Notes under the pieces: generated by a model
What the model saw: only the letters and a program-made list of their open reading frames with translations
Databases searched by the model: none
What the model was told of the DNA's origin: nothing
Translations under genes and position numbers: made by a program
Origin: Neurospora tetrasperma FGSC 2508
Lineage: Eukaryota; Ascomycota; Sordariomycetes; Sordariales; Sordariaceae
Length of the DNA stretch: 64,000 bases
NCBI RefSeq assembly: GCF_000213175.1
Contig: NW_009799103.1
Location: 1,722,830 to 1,786,829 of the forward strand
Reading direction: 5' to 3'
Shown here: piece by piece, positions 30,971-41,533 of the stretch
How positions within the stretch are numbered: the first letter of the stretch is position 1
Layout of the letters: each line of letters begins with the position of its first letter

Positions 30971-33142
30971 ATGAACACGACTAATCTAATGCCCTTCAAC
31001 AACATCTCCCTTCCGCGACCATCTCGACCTCGAGACGAATACAACATGTGGTCTAACCAAGCAAGCCGCTCCGTTCGGAAGTCCAGCGATTACAACTTGG
31101 AAGACCTTTCTCCTCGCCCTGACGACCCCTTTTTAAACCATGATATACCGCAAAATCGCAATCAGCCAGCGTTCCGACGGCGAACTTCCCCGCCCCCATC
31201 ATCTTCAACCTTCAGCGACAAAGCAAGCACGACTGGGTCGATATCTAAGGACAAGAAATCTCGTGTTTTGTTCGCCGGGCCGCCACCGCCCATATTCTCG
31301 ACACAAATTTTGCAGCGAGAGGGTAAGGATCGTTACTCTACGCCAACGTCGCCGCTCGAATTCGGAGTGTCCTCCATCGCCCAGAATATCAATAGCGTCT
31401 TGTTCGAAAAGGGAGGTTCTACAGCGCGTAATCGGGATGAAGTCCGCTTCGAACAGGACACGTTCTGGCGCAACCTACAGCACCGCGAACGGTTAATTCA
31501 GAAGGAATTTCAAAACATACTCGACGCCCAAGCTACAGGGCTGATGGCGAACCTCAACCCAGATGCTGCCCCACCTCCATCATCAAGCTCGAACATCAGC
31601 GTTGCCGGAAGCACATCAACTACTCGTCGGTCACATGTTGTTTTTGAGTTACCCACCCGTACAACGGAAACCGGAGAGATCATTCCCGTTCGTCAACCGC
31701 GCCAGAAACCCCTGAATTTGCGCGGGGCCAGAGCCGCCTTAGCCAGGACCATGGCACTCGCTGCCGACCTCAAAATTGAGGAGGAAGCAAACCTCGACTC
31801 TGCGCTCTTTTTACGGAAGAAGGCACTGTCAGAGCTGCGCAAGCTTTCAACGCAGCGGGATGCAATTGTGGGGGAATTACGCACGTTGGAGGGCGATGAC
31901 GAGGAACCGCTTGCCCGTGAGCTGCGCGAGCTTGATGAAGAGTACACCAATGTTCGCGCGGAAATAGCCGAGTTAGAGGAGCGGTTGGTGGGTTTGCGGA
32001 AGCGGAAACGCTGGCTTGATGGACGGAGGCTGGACGTTAGAAATCGTCGCGAGGCTGGCCTTAGTGGTTACAAAGGGGCCCTGAAGGAGGCGGATGACAA
32101 ATTGGAGGATATGTTGATCAAACCCAGGGTGCTGCCTTTGGATATTGAGGCTGTGATAGGGCCTGGTCAGAACGAGGGTAATCTAGAAGTGGAGCAGCAG
32201 GCCCTGGTAGGGTTGGAGTTCATGCGTCTACGACCGGAGCGACGGACGGCTGATATGGCGAAGGATTGGTGGGAGAGTGAGATTGCCCTTCTCGAGCGGC
32301 GCAAAGAGGAAGTAAACAAGGAACGCTCAGCATTGGAGGAGGGTGCTGAGGTCTGGAGGGAGGTTGTCAGGTTGGTAACAGCCTATGAGGAAGATTTGCG
32401 CAAAGAGATTGCAAAGGCCAGCCGTGTTGAGCCTGGTGGCTTCAACAGTGACGGCGGCAAGGGCAAGGGCAAAGGAAAGGCCATTGCCGATGATCAAGCA
32501 GCAAGCCCACTCGTGTTCTATACATCACAGCTCGACAAAATCATGAAAGTCATGGGTGCGCTAGACGAAAAATTCAACCTTGCAGAAGAGCACGGTTGGA
32601 GGTTGCTGTTATGTGCTATAGGTGCCGAGTTGGAGGCGTTCAAGCAGGCCAAAGAGATGATCCAAGACATGCTGATGGAGCAGGGGTATGAGATTGAAGA
32701 TGAGAAGGAATACCAAGGGAGCAATGGCAGTACTCCGCGATTGGGAAGGTCGACGGCGACGGTTCTGCAAGACTCTACTGGAGCTTGGTCCACCAGCCAG
32801 CGACCAACCACCGCCACCGATCATAGTGTCGATGAGGGTGGCCATGGAAGTGACGATAACGCTCATACTTATGGCCGTAATCACTTGGATCTGGTGGATC
32901 TCGAGGATAACCCGCATGAAGAGCAGCGCACGGATCGTGACGAGAGTGATGACAATGAAGTCCCTCCAGACTTGCTCGTCTCTAATGTCGATAACGACGA
33001 TCGAGATGAACCTAGAGGAGGAGGAGGAGTGGGTCTCCAACGGGTTCCGCGACAAGGCCTGGAATCCAGCAAGACGACGGACAGTGAGAATGATGTACCA
33101 CCAGAGTTTTTGGCGCACCATGGCGTTGACGACGTGGAATAG
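30971..33142 (+). CDS. atg28: Atg28-like autophagy protein
   Basis: Coding from ATG 30971 gives 723 residues (MNTTNLMPFNNISLPRPS). ATGs at 30917 and 30932 are in frame, but the stretch between reads like an intron end (TATATATATATG...CTGCAG), so I prefer 30971. Markers: 'SDYNLEDLSPRPDDPFL' (about 37-53), 'RVLFAGPPPPIFSTQILQRE' (about 97-116), 'FWRNLQHRERLIQKEFQNIL' (about 165-185), then long coiled coils (about 255-360 and 425-490) with a basic Lys/Gly stretch near 513. The order 'YDLEDLxPRPDDP', 'SSxILQR', 'W..LQRRE..LQ.ELQ.FLDAQ' matches fungal Atg28, a coiled-coil autophagy factor first known from pexophagy in yeast. The tail is acidic and disordered. It is likely to act in the cytosol as an interaction hub. 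Confidence 0.65.
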   Translation: MNTTNLMPFNNISLPRPSRPRDEYNMWSNQASRSVRKSSDYNLEDLSPRPDDPFLNHDIPQNRNQPAFRRRTSPPPSSSTFSDKASTTGSISKDKKSRVLFAGPPPPIFSTQILQREGKDRYSTPTSPLEFGVSSIAQNINSVLFEKGGSTARNRDEVRFEQDTFWRNLQHRERLIQKEFQNILDAQATGLMANLNPDAAPPPSSSSNISVAGSTSTTRRSHVVFELPTRTTETGEIIPVRQPRQKPLNLRGARAALARTMALAADLKIEEEANLDSALFLRKKALSELRKLSTQRDAIVGELRTLEGDDEEPLARELRELDEEYTNVRAEIAELEERLVGLRKRKRWLDGRRLDVRNRREAGLSGYKGALKEADDKLEDMLIKPRVLPLDIEAVIGPGQNEGNLEVEQQALVGLEFMRLRPERRTADMAKDWWESEIALLERRKEEVNKERSALEEGAEVWREVVRLVTAYEEDLRKEIAKASRVEPGGFNSDGGKGKGKGKAIADDQAASPLVFYTSQLDKIMKVMGALDEKFNLAEEHGWRLLLCAIGAELEAFKQAKEMIQDMLMEQGYEIEDEKEYQGSNGSTPRLGRSTATVLQDSTGAWSTSQRPTTATDHSVDEGGHGSDDNAHTYGRNHLDLVDLEDNPHEEQRTDRDESDDNEVPPDLLVSNVDNDDRDEPRGGGGVGLQRVPRQGLESSKTTDSENDVPPEFLAHHGVDDVE

Positions 33143-34890
33143 TTGGCCCAACGGTTCGCAGGCCTTTCGGTTTAATGAGGTCGTACACAAAGCCGTTTCT
33201 AGTGGCACGATGCAGTCCTTCCTTCCAGAGGTCTTGATCAAGCGTGGATGTTGGTTCTCTTGGGTTGATTGGTCGTGCATGGCTTATCAGACATTTATCC
33301 GATACCCATATTCACTTGGAGTAGTCGGTACCGTCATGTCCTACTCAAAGCTTGAGCCCGCTACTATTGTCTAGTCTGGCTTGCGAAAGTTGTCTCTTGC
33401 CTGCCCTCTAGCCCCGCGGTGAGCTACTAGCGGTTGCCAGTTCCTAGGTAGTAAGTCGAGGTTGCTTCGTTGTATGGTCGCCTTCCGCCACTAGGCAGAT
33501 CTTTCCATTCCGGTCCTGTATGTCCCAGGCTGAGATTCGCAGCTGACATTACCTTGTCAAGCGACCTCATTTCGATATCCTGGAGTTCTGCCTCCTCCGG
33601 CCTCCGCATTCACTCCAAGCACCCGGTGCGGGGCCGCTTTCATATCTGGATCTTCCCACAGGACAAAAAGCTCATGCGAGACGCCTTACTATCAAGCATC
33701 CGCTGGCTTCAGTCAGACTTGCAGCCTCCTAACGGAGATACAGTTTGGAAATTTTGTGACACAAAGATGGGTTATGGTCCATGTGGATCGATCTACATGG
33801 GCAATCTCCGTTCCATTACCTGCATGGTAAGCAACGCAACTTTATCCAGACTACCACAATTATTTAAAACATCTTTCTGACAGTTACAACAAGCGAGTAC
33901 AACGCATGGCCGTATGAGTGGATGAACACAATGCGACATAAATGGACATGATTCCAAACCAAATTTAAACCTGCTAACATACAGTAATGGGGGTTACGCC
34001 GGTGTCGGTCCAACAAGAGACATATCAAAGGCTATTAACCACACACACCGATTGAAGCCCACGGCGGCAAACTTGGACTGGCTAGGGATCAACTAACAGT
34101 GCGGTCCTTCTGCATGACGAAGTGATGGCAGCTGCACAATACTTTTTAAGAAAAAGGTCTCGGTGATGACGGCGCGGGCTGATGCGAGGGACTTCTGATA
34201 TGGAGCTGGTCCAACGTGTAACCCGGCTTTGTTTGGACCAATGCCGTGCCCTTTTGCCGTGGTTAGAGACTTCCCCTTTGGTGATCTCCCCGCCCAACTT
34301 AGCAAATAGTATCTCACTGACCGTTGACGATGGTTATCAATCATGATCTGTCGAGCCGCCTCTCGGATTGTGTGGCAGATATGCGCCGTGGTGCCCATTC
34401 AACAACAACGACCTTTGCTCCAGTTCCCCAGACTGTGCGTCCTGGTACCACGTGTCATGGACATAAAGGCCTCCGTTTTTCCTTGCTTCAAAAGTGCCAC
34501 ACATTGAATTAGTCATCCTGGAACATCAGGTAGTGTCCTCATGGCGAGTCCCGATCGGCACCACTGGGTTTCCCATATCGATTGTGCAGGCAGGCTTGGG
34601 GAGCTGGATCCAAGTATTGTGTTTATCCTCTTGACACCCATAATATATGCTCGAAACAAGCAGATCAAAAACTCGCTTTCATTTAGCCAGCATCGAGACG
34701 ACAGCTCCTGGGTTCACTCAAGGGTAATACAAATCAGACATCGACTAGACTGGACCTTCTACTGCTGGCGCATTTCGGGGCAATGCATCCAAGCTGCTGC
34801 GAATGAGTGTCTAACTAGTGTATCTTCGAGACGAAGGGTTTGACTCCCGCGTTCGTCGAGGAAACAGGAAAAGAATATGTCGCGGACACC
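33143..34890. other. Intergenic region before the Clr5 gene
   Basis: 1.75 kb. A 136-codon plus frame at 33470-33880 has a protein-like core ('GRFHIWIFPQDKKLMRD') but no recognised family and no partner exon; it may be a small gene or a relic. An upstream ORF overlapping the Clr5 start is listed separately. Confidence 0.4.
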
Positions 34891-34903
34891 ATGGAAGGCG
34901 TGA
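34877..34903 (+). promoter_or_regulatory. Upstream ORF overlapping the Clr5 start codon
   Basis: An 8-codon frame, ATG at 34877 to TGA at 34901-34903, overlaps the main ATG at 34891 in another frame. The upstream ATG context is AATATATGT (weak), the main one CACCATGG (strong), so leaky scanning is expected. Confidence 0.5.
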
Positions 34904-37237
34904 GACACGATCAACAACAGCAACCCCCAGGGTGGGCAGGTGGTGACGAGTGGGAGGAGCATCGAGGGAGAATTCAGGAGCTTTACCAGAGCCAAAATCT
35001 GTCGTTGAAGGAAGTGATGAGGATCATGGAAGAGCATTGTGGATTCAGGGCGACGTAAGAGAACATATCAGCTCCCGCGCTCGCTCGAAGTATATTGGAT
35101 CCTGTGGACTGACCCCTCCCACAGACAACGGATGTATAAAACTCGGATCAAGGCCTGGGGACTGGACAAGAACTTCAAGGAGTCGGAAGTGGTAGAGCTC
35201 TTCCGGTTGAGACGAGAGAGGGAGAAGCTCGGGAAGCCAACCACTTATAGAATACGAGGTCGCGAGATCGACTGGGACCGAGTCAATAGCTACGTTAAAC
35301 GGAAAGGGCTGGACATCGCCCGGCTGCTCGAGGCCGACCGGCCCCACAGCCCGGCAGTAGCACGTGAAATAACTTGCCGAACTCCCTCTCCTATTTCAGG
35401 ACACCATCGACATTACCGACATGAACCATCGGCCAGCACTCCGTCCCTCTCTTTATCAGCCGGATCGGATCACTACACCCACAATGTGCCGTCATTCACA
35501 AGACCAATGACCGCGTCATCCGCCCCCATCATGGACGGGATGGATCCCCGAACTACTAACTCAACACTCTATCCCCCATATACACAACCTGATTCTCCCA
35601 CGCAAGCCCTTCGATCGCCAGCCACCTTCGGTCACTCCGCAACTCTGCCTCCTGTCGGACAATCCGTAGCCATCCATTCCTTCCAAAGGTTCCTGACTCG
35701 CATCTACAAGACCCTCCTCTACGAAGACAACGACAAGACCTGGGGCACAACACAATACTGGCTGGGGTACTCGCACGCGTTAGAGTGGTTGATGACGATC
35801 CGCTACAAAACCGCCTTTTACCGTGACATCTTGGTGCAGCTGTCCTCCGATTCCGGTGGTGGCGCCAACGTCAGCATAGCCGCCCGGGATATTGTCCGTC
35901 GTTTCCGCACCATCAACAGATCATTCGCTATGCTCGAGCCCATGGTCCAGAGCGTGATCGGGGCCAAATTCTACTACATAATTAACTTTGTCTACGCTTT
36001 TGGGTTGTGTGCGGACGTGGCTCAACTGCCAGTAGCGTATCCGCTGGTCTCGATTGCTAGGGTACTTCTTGACGAAACACATAATGCTTGCTCGGCACCA
36101 CATCTTCTGCCGCTATTGCCCGGTGGACTTGCTGATGGTGGCCGGCCCGGAGAAATGATGGGAATAGCTTACCGACGCAGTAGCTGCAGTGGTGTCGCCA
36201 ATGGCGGTGGTCGAGCCGCCGCCGCCGCCGCCGAACAGGAGGGCTTCGTGTCAGCTGCCGGGTATGATGCCGACTATTACCTGTCTCTGTCACACCCACC
36301 ATACCTGAACGTGAACAGCAGCAGCAATAGTCAGCCGGTCGACCACCATCACCATTCGGATACATCTGCATCCGCACCAAGGCGGCTCATGTTGGACAGC
36401 AGCAGCCACGACTTCAAAGAATCCGCCGAGCGGTTTCTTAACACGGTGCTGGAGCAGACAATCAAAGACTTGGGTGTGTCGCCGGTATCCCTAGAGTCGT
36501 TTTTGCTTCTCAGGGATACGATGGACGGTCGACCCATCCTGGATCATCATATCCCGTTTCCAGCATCATCGTCGCCATCGCCACCGTTATCAGTGGCCGC
36601 CAACGCCAACGTCGGAAGACCGGTTGTCGAAGTTCCAGAACAAAGAGTCTTCAGCCCCAACCCAAACCTCTCGGCTTGCCCATCAACAAACAACCACTAC
36701 CCACCACCACCAGCACCACCATTGCAAGATCAAGAAGAACACCGACAGAAACAAGATCTTGCCAAAAAGCTCCTCCAAGAAGCCACATCCCACCTGAAAT
36801 CCGCCATCTGGCTGCTCTCCCACGGCAAAGACGCACAAGCCGAGTCATACCTTTCATCAGTCATCACTACGACCGAGAATTTGTTGTCTGCTAGTAGTAG
36901 CATTAGTACCTCTTCACTACAGCCTCAAACCCAAAGCACCAGCGGCAGCAGCAGCAGCAGCAGCAGCGAAATCCCGTTCCCCAGCGTTTCCCTCAAGATG
37001 TTACTTAGGAATGACTCGTCGTCGTCGTCGTCATCGATCGTGACCAAGACTGCCAAAGTGGTAGGTAGGTGTGCGCATTATCACCTTGCCAGGTTGTATG
37101 GGAGGCGCATACGAGCGGGAGGATGGGAGGGAACTGGAACGAGGGAGAAGGAAAGAGAGCATCTGATAAAAAGCACGGAGGGAACGGCGCTGTTTGATGA
37201 GTATGTGCAGTGGGAGGAGGTAGAGTTCTTGTTTTAA
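34891..37237 (+). CDS. Clr5-domain protein
   Basis: Exons 34891-35054 and 35125-37237 join (phase 2) to 758 residues. The 70-nt intron has GTAAGA donor and CCACAG acceptor and falls inside the Clr5 domain, as in many relatives. The domain is about 19-75: 'EWEEHRGRIQELYQSQNLSL' then 'MRIMEEHCGFRATQRMYKTR' and 'IKAWGLDKN'. The rest is a structured middle (about 205-330, 'TQYWLGYSHALEWLMTIRYK') and long Ser/Gln/Pro-rich disordered parts with coding microsatellites at 36943-36968 (Ser) and 37014-37040 (Ser). The Clr5 domain is named from fission yeast Clr5, linked to heterochromatic silencing, but most filamentous fungal members are uncharacterised. A nuclear role is inference. The start was chosen as the first ATG in a strong context. 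Confidence 0.82.
36943..36968 (+). repeat. (AGC)n microsatellite in coding sequence
   Basis: About eight AGC-type triplets encoding a Ser run in the Clr5 protein; likely to vary in length. Confidence 0.8.
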
Positions 37238-37393
37238 TTTGGAGGACTCGGGCCCCAGGGCTCACAGTTTGATCATTTTGTTTGTTCTATGGCTGGTTGC
37301 CATCCACGCGGAAAGTGAGAGTGACGGACGGGGTGAGATTGGGACTTGCGATGTCAGAATCAAGAGCGTAGATGCTGCACAGTAACAGGTTAG

Positions 37394-37401
37394 GTATATA
37401 A
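37394..37401 (+). promoter_or_regulatory. Upstream TATA element of tRNA-Lys
   Basis: TATATAAG lies about 55 nt before the mature tRNA start. Upstream TATA boxes assist Pol III transcription of fungal tRNA genes. Confidence 0.45.
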
Positions 37402-37451
37402 GTCTGAGCTCTAATTCGAATTCTCAACCAATCATGGCAGCTCTTTCAGCT

Positions 37452-37524
37452 GCCCGGCTAGCTCAATCGGTAGAGCGTGAGACTCTTAATCTCAAGGTTG
37501 TGGGTTCGACCCCCACGTCGGGCT
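37452..37524 (+). tRNA. tRNA-Lys(CUU)
   Basis: 73 nt with no intron. Acceptor GCCCGGC pairs with GTCGGGC; D arm TAGCTCAATCGGTAGAGC; anticodon loop CTCTTAA (anticodon CTT); T arm TGTGGGTTCGACCCCCACG with the box B core GGTTCGACCC. All four arms pair. A run of six T at 37551-37556 may be the Pol III terminator. Confidence 0.95.
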
Positions 37525-37779
37525 CAATTCCCGGCGTTTACAACGCCTTCCTTTTTTGTCATTTTTTGTCGCCTGAGCTGTGCACCAACTGTGTTTCTGC
37601 CCTCTTTGTTCTTTTTTTTTTTTGGTTTTTTGGGGTAGGAGCGATTTGTATGTTATCTATTGCGTAGAAATGACTCCTTCCAAAGATGCAAATACAGAAA
37701 GGCAGTGAAGAAAATGGGAGCCTTATGGACAGCGAGGTAGAGGGTATCTTCCATGATCGAATCAGTATCTCACCCGTAT

Positions 37780-38100
37780 CCGTCATCCCTCAATCCCCAC
37801 CCTTCGTTCAATGGAAGATATCACCTCCACCGAGCTTCCTAGATCGCCATCGCATATCTCCTGCTCACCATTCATCACGCCTTCCACTTGTCCCCCACTG
37901 TTCCTCTGCCCTCTCTCCAGTGCCTCCTTCGTCAACCCCAACGTCTCCAACAAACTCTGCAGATTCCCAACCCCCTCCCCCCCTTTTTCTTTCCATCTCT
38001 TCTTTCGCCAATCTCCCCAGGCCCACACTGGCCTCCATCTTCCCAAAAATGTTCAAGGAAGGGTCAAACAGCCCCTTGCTGCAAATCGCAAATCGCTTTA
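37780..38100 (-). pseudogene. Possible frameshifted gene remnant
   Basis: On the minus strand, one frame reads 'LFDPSLNIFGKMEASVGLGR' and 'LAKEEMERKRGG' up to a G-rich run at about 37980-37992, and another frame then reads 'GNLQSLLETLGLTKEALERG' to a TGA at 37783. Both halves are protein-like; the break sits exactly at a G-run, where frameshifts (real or sequencing) are common. An acceptor-like GATTTGCAG precedes the first half. The family is not recognised. Confidence 0.35.
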
Positions 38101-39024
38101 CATCGTCATGAGAACGCCATCTCGTCCGGCTTCTTGGTTGATTGAGGAAATGACTGTACGTAAAACAGCCGATAAAGAAGTGACAACATTTTAAGTGTGA
38201 GAGTCAAACTGTCTTATCAACTTCTTTGGTCATACAAAGAGCACGTCGTCCATCACATGATCCACATCGTATCTTGAGTTCAGGACTCTATAATACTCCA
38301 GAGGTGATGATCCCAACATGAATCATACCTGTCGAGACAAGCCTGAAGTTTGGGGATCGAACGATGTTGGTATCAGATTCTGAAGATATTTTGCGCCTGT
38401 TTGTCATATCTTGACCGACGTGTCCCTTGTTACGCCCTGCAGACACTTTCCCTTTGGTACTCGCCGGTAGGGGGACAAGCGCAAAGAATCTTTCTTCTGA
38501 ACAGAGCAAGGAAAGACATATCATTCTACACTAAGATTCCAAAGCCAACAACCGATGTTGACATCTGGCTGTGTAGCATTGTCAGGGCCTACCCATTCTT
38601 ATCAGCTAACCCCCATCGATTTCTGCAAACGCCCGTTTTTGAGCCTCATTTTTTTTGTGTTCGGAGACTCCAACCACATCTATTGACCCCCACATGACCA
38701 GTATCATCCCGCCGCGCGCCTGAAAGCAATGAGTGAGCCATTTTGGTTCCAACGACAAACACTGACCGGATGAGCCTGCTATATCATGGGCTATCTAGGT
38801 AGCTTGGTGGGACTGCCGTCTTACCAGGACACTTGCGAAACACTCTTTCCCGGTGAACTGCTATCGTCAAGCGATATCGCAGAGGCTGTGACCAAACATC
38901 AGATAAAACCCCCTCCATCTGTTGGAGCATCGATGTGGAGAGGTAAGTCGTGACCTGACACCGGTAGATCGCTGGCCGTTGAGCACGAACCTTTGGCACA
39001 TCATTTTGAATCCCTCCTTGAAGG

Positions 39025-39032
39025 TATTTAAA
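39025..39032 (+). promoter_or_regulatory. TATA-like element
   Basis: TATTTAAA about 140 nt upstream of the ketopantoate reductase ATG at 39167. Confidence 0.4.
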
Positions 39033-39166
39033 GACGACTAAACTTGATTTCTTCGCAAAATCAGGTATCCTTCTCTCTGACGCTCAACATTCAAAAAAAA
39101 AAAAGAGAAAGAAACGCAAACCCATACAGCCCAAGTCAAGCACGGAAAGAGCACACACACCACAAT

Positions 39167-40318
39167 ATGGGCTCCGTTGACGCATACAAGAAGCTGCAAG
39201 TGCTCCTCGTGGGCTCGGGAGGCATTGGTACCATGGTTGCCTACGCCCTCGAGAAAGGAGGCAAAGCCGAGGTAGCCGCGGTTCTGCGGTCCAACTTTGA
39301 GACTGTTTTCGAGAATGGTTTTACCATTCACTCGGTCGACCACGGTGAAGTCTTGGACTGGCGCCCAACTTCAAGTCAGTTCTGGACCCATCAAGTTCTC
39401 TTCAATCCGTCACCACCGTAAGCTCACATTCGTGTAGTTCTTGATAGTATCCCATCTGTCAGCGAGGAGTCATGGAGAGCCCCCTACGACTACGTCATCG
39501 TCACCACCAAGAACGTACCCGACATCCCGCCTCAAATCACTGATATCATCGCGCCTGCCATTACGCCCGGCCACACTGCCATCGTCCTCATCCAAAACGG
39601 CCTAAACATCGAGCGTCCCTTTTTCTCCGCCTTCCCCGCCAACCCCATCCTTTCCGGTATCACCTTCAGCGGCGCCATCGAGTCGCCCCCAGGCACCATC
39701 AACCACCACAACCACGAACGCACCTTCATCGGCGTCTTCGACAACCCTATCGCAGCCTCATACAGCCAGAAATCCAGGGCCATTGCCGCCGCCCGCCGCC
39801 TCGTCGACGCCTACACCGCCTGCGGCCCCGAGGTTGACTGCACCTACGAGCCGGACGTGGCTTACTCCCGCTGGCGTAAGCTGCTGTACAACGCCTCGTA
39901 CAATGGCGTGGCCGCGATTTTGGGCATGGACACGTCACGCATGCGCTTCACCGAGCACATCATCGACGACTTGATCCGGCCGTTAATGCAGGAGATCCGA
40001 GCGACGGCAAAAGCGGCGGCCGGCGTAGAGCTCGAGGAGAAGCTGGTCGAGACGATGATCACGGCGGACGTGTATGATAAGTTCTTTAAACCGAGCATGC
40101 TGCAAGATATGGAGAAGGGTAAGTTTATCGAGTTTGAGAACCTCGTAGGCGAACCGCTCAGGGAGGCAGAGAGGGTTGGGGTGGAGACGCCGACGCTTAA
40201 GGTTGTCTATGGATTGTTGAAGGGTCTGCAATTTAAGGCAGGGGAAAGAAACTTGGAGGATGTGGTGGTGCCGCGGAGTGGTGAGGGATTGAGGTATGGA
40301 GGTTGTGGGAAGTCTTGA
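39167..40318 (+). CDS. Ketopantoate reductase (ApbA/PanE family)
   Basis: Exons 39167-39374 and 39438-40318 join in phase 1 to 362 residues. The 63-nt intron has GTCAGT donor and GTGTAG acceptor. 'LQVLLVGSGGIGTMVAYAL' (about 10-28) is the GxGxxG NADPH-binding loop; 'YVIVTTKNVPDI' and 'IVLIQNGLNIERPF' are the next conserved strands (the QNG motif), and 'SRWRKLLYNASYNGV' carries the catalytic Lys and Asn of the helical C-domain. Known reaction of the family: ketopantoate + NADPH to pantoate, in pantothenate and CoA synthesis. Filamentous fungi have several paralogs, some acting on other 2-keto acids, so the exact substrate is uncertain. Cytosolic; no targeting signal visible. Confidence 0.88.
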
Positions 40319-40682
40319 AAGTCAGGGCATGAAATCCTGGGCTTCAGAAACGCATTCGGAACTGGTGACTGGGTGTCTGAGGGAAGGAAGATGACGGGTC
40401 ATACTGACATGAAATGAAAATTCAGAGAAGGAAATACGAGGAGACACGCAGACATAGGACATTCAGAGAGGAAAAAAACTGAGAGCATAATCCTTACATC
40501 AGCAACTCACAAGGGAACCGAAACGAAGTTCATGAAATCGATATATTATCAAACGTCATCACCAAAGACGTACGGACTGCTAACCGCTACTGGGCGTTCT
40601 AAACAAGGAAAAGTGTTAACTCACTGATAGCATGAACAGACCTTATAACGCCTGATATGAGCACTCTCAGCCCCGTCCACAT
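40319..40682. other. Intergenic, convergent 3' regions
   Basis: 364 nt between the reductase and the kinase-like gene; no feature seen. Confidence 0.55.
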
Positions 40683-41168
40683 CTACTCCAGGCTCTCCCA
40701 CTGCATAAGCTGATGCATAAAATACGCCTCATCGTAAGGTGCACAAAACCGCAAATCCACCTCGTGACTGTTCAGAGGGTAAACGAGACTTATGTAGACA
40801 CCGTTGGGCCCAGCAACGGAGAAGACTTTGAGACAGAAGCCCTGGCGCTCTGCTTGTTTCTCGCCAAGCCGACGCCTCGCTTCCGCTCCCTTTTCATACT
40901 CGTCCATGGCGGTGCTGAATTGATGTGAGCGGGCAACGGTCACGCGGCGCCACTTGTCGTCTTCCAAGTCACGGCAGAGATAGGAGACTGAATTGCTGTT
41001 GTGGGTGATCATGTGTAGAACTCTATAACGGTCATCAAGAACGTCGCCTATGTTGACAACCTTGCGGTGAGACGCACCTTGACGAGGGAATCTGCTGTTT
41101 TCGATTTGGGGTTTCGTTACGGAGGTATGGGCCGCCACTCTGTGGCCGTTACTGACTGAGTAGGGCAT
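40683..41168 (-). CDS. SRPK-like protein kinase N-lobe fragment (no catalytic lobe)
   Basis: From ATG 41168 (MPYSVSNGHRVAAHTS) the product has 161 residues; an ATG at 41267 is also in frame. 'VVNIGDVLDDRYRVLHMITH' followed by 'NSNSVSYLCRDLEDDKWRRV' copies the start of SRPK/CMGC-type kinases ('IGDVLNGRYRVVHKLG..STVWLARD'). The glycine loop is degenerate (ITHNSNSVS in place of GxGxxS), the VAIK lysine is not clear (VTVARS), and there is no HRD or DFG part. The C-terminus ends 'EAYFMHQLMQWESLE'. It is therefore a kinase-derived, non-catalytic protein, or a truncated pseudogene kept open. Such short SRPK-like fragments are scattered in filamentous fungi. Confidence 0.6.
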   Translation of the reverse strand: MPYSVSNGHRVAAHTSVTKPQIENSRFPRQGASHRKVVNIGDVLDDRYRVLHMITHNSNSVSYLCRDLEDDKWRRVTVARSHQFSTAMDEYEKGAEARRRLGEKQAERQGFCLKVFSVAGPNGVYISLVYPLNSHEVDLRFCAPYDEAYFMHQLMQWESLE

Positions 41169-41533
41169 CTTGTTAGTGTAGAAGAATCGGACAATGGATA
41201 ACGGGCTCGCGTTTGATGGTATTGAGGCGGCCGGGTGTGCGAGATGATAGCGTTTAACATCGAACAAGGCGGGAAGTCAAATTGGGAGACGGCACGAGAT
41301 CGAGCTTTATAGATTCCATGTCTGCAGGACAGGAGAGTCGAGATGAACAATGGCTCGCCAACAAGAGTCGTCTTCTTTGTGTGTGTTGTTGTTCACAGAG
41401 TCGCCCATTGTTCAAGAAAGTGCTTCAGAATACGGGGTAGAAGGGCAATGCTAAGTTGGTGAAAAAAGAAAAAGGAGGAAGCAGGATGAACAAGGGAAGA
41501 AGAAGAAAGAAGAAGAAGGCACAAAAAGATATT
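41169..41533. other. Promoter of the kinase-like gene
   Basis: No gene. A purine-rich tract (AAGAAGAAG) lies at 41460-41520, next to the tRNA-Tyr terminator (T5 on the minus strand at 41523-41527). Confidence 0.5.

Larger units (their letters stand above)
37525..39166. other. Intergenic region containing a possible relic
   Basis: 1.64 kb between tRNA-Lys and the ketopantoate reductase. It holds the minus-strand relic at 37780-38100 (own entry) and a TATTTAAA at 39025. Otherwise nothing supported. Confidence 0.45.

Noticed and set aside
32609-33374. Frames over 220 codons on both strands at the end of the Atg28-like gene
   Set aside because: Out-of-frame shadows of its coding sequence and 3' end.
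34840-34890. An upstream extension of the Clr5 protein
   Set aside because: The frame begins with TTG, not ATG; the first in-frame ATG, in a strong context, is 34891.
35039-35124. A Clr5 gene start inside the intron (frame from 35039)
   Set aside because: It begins without ATG and replaces half the Clr5 domain; splicing 35055-35124 restores the complete domain.
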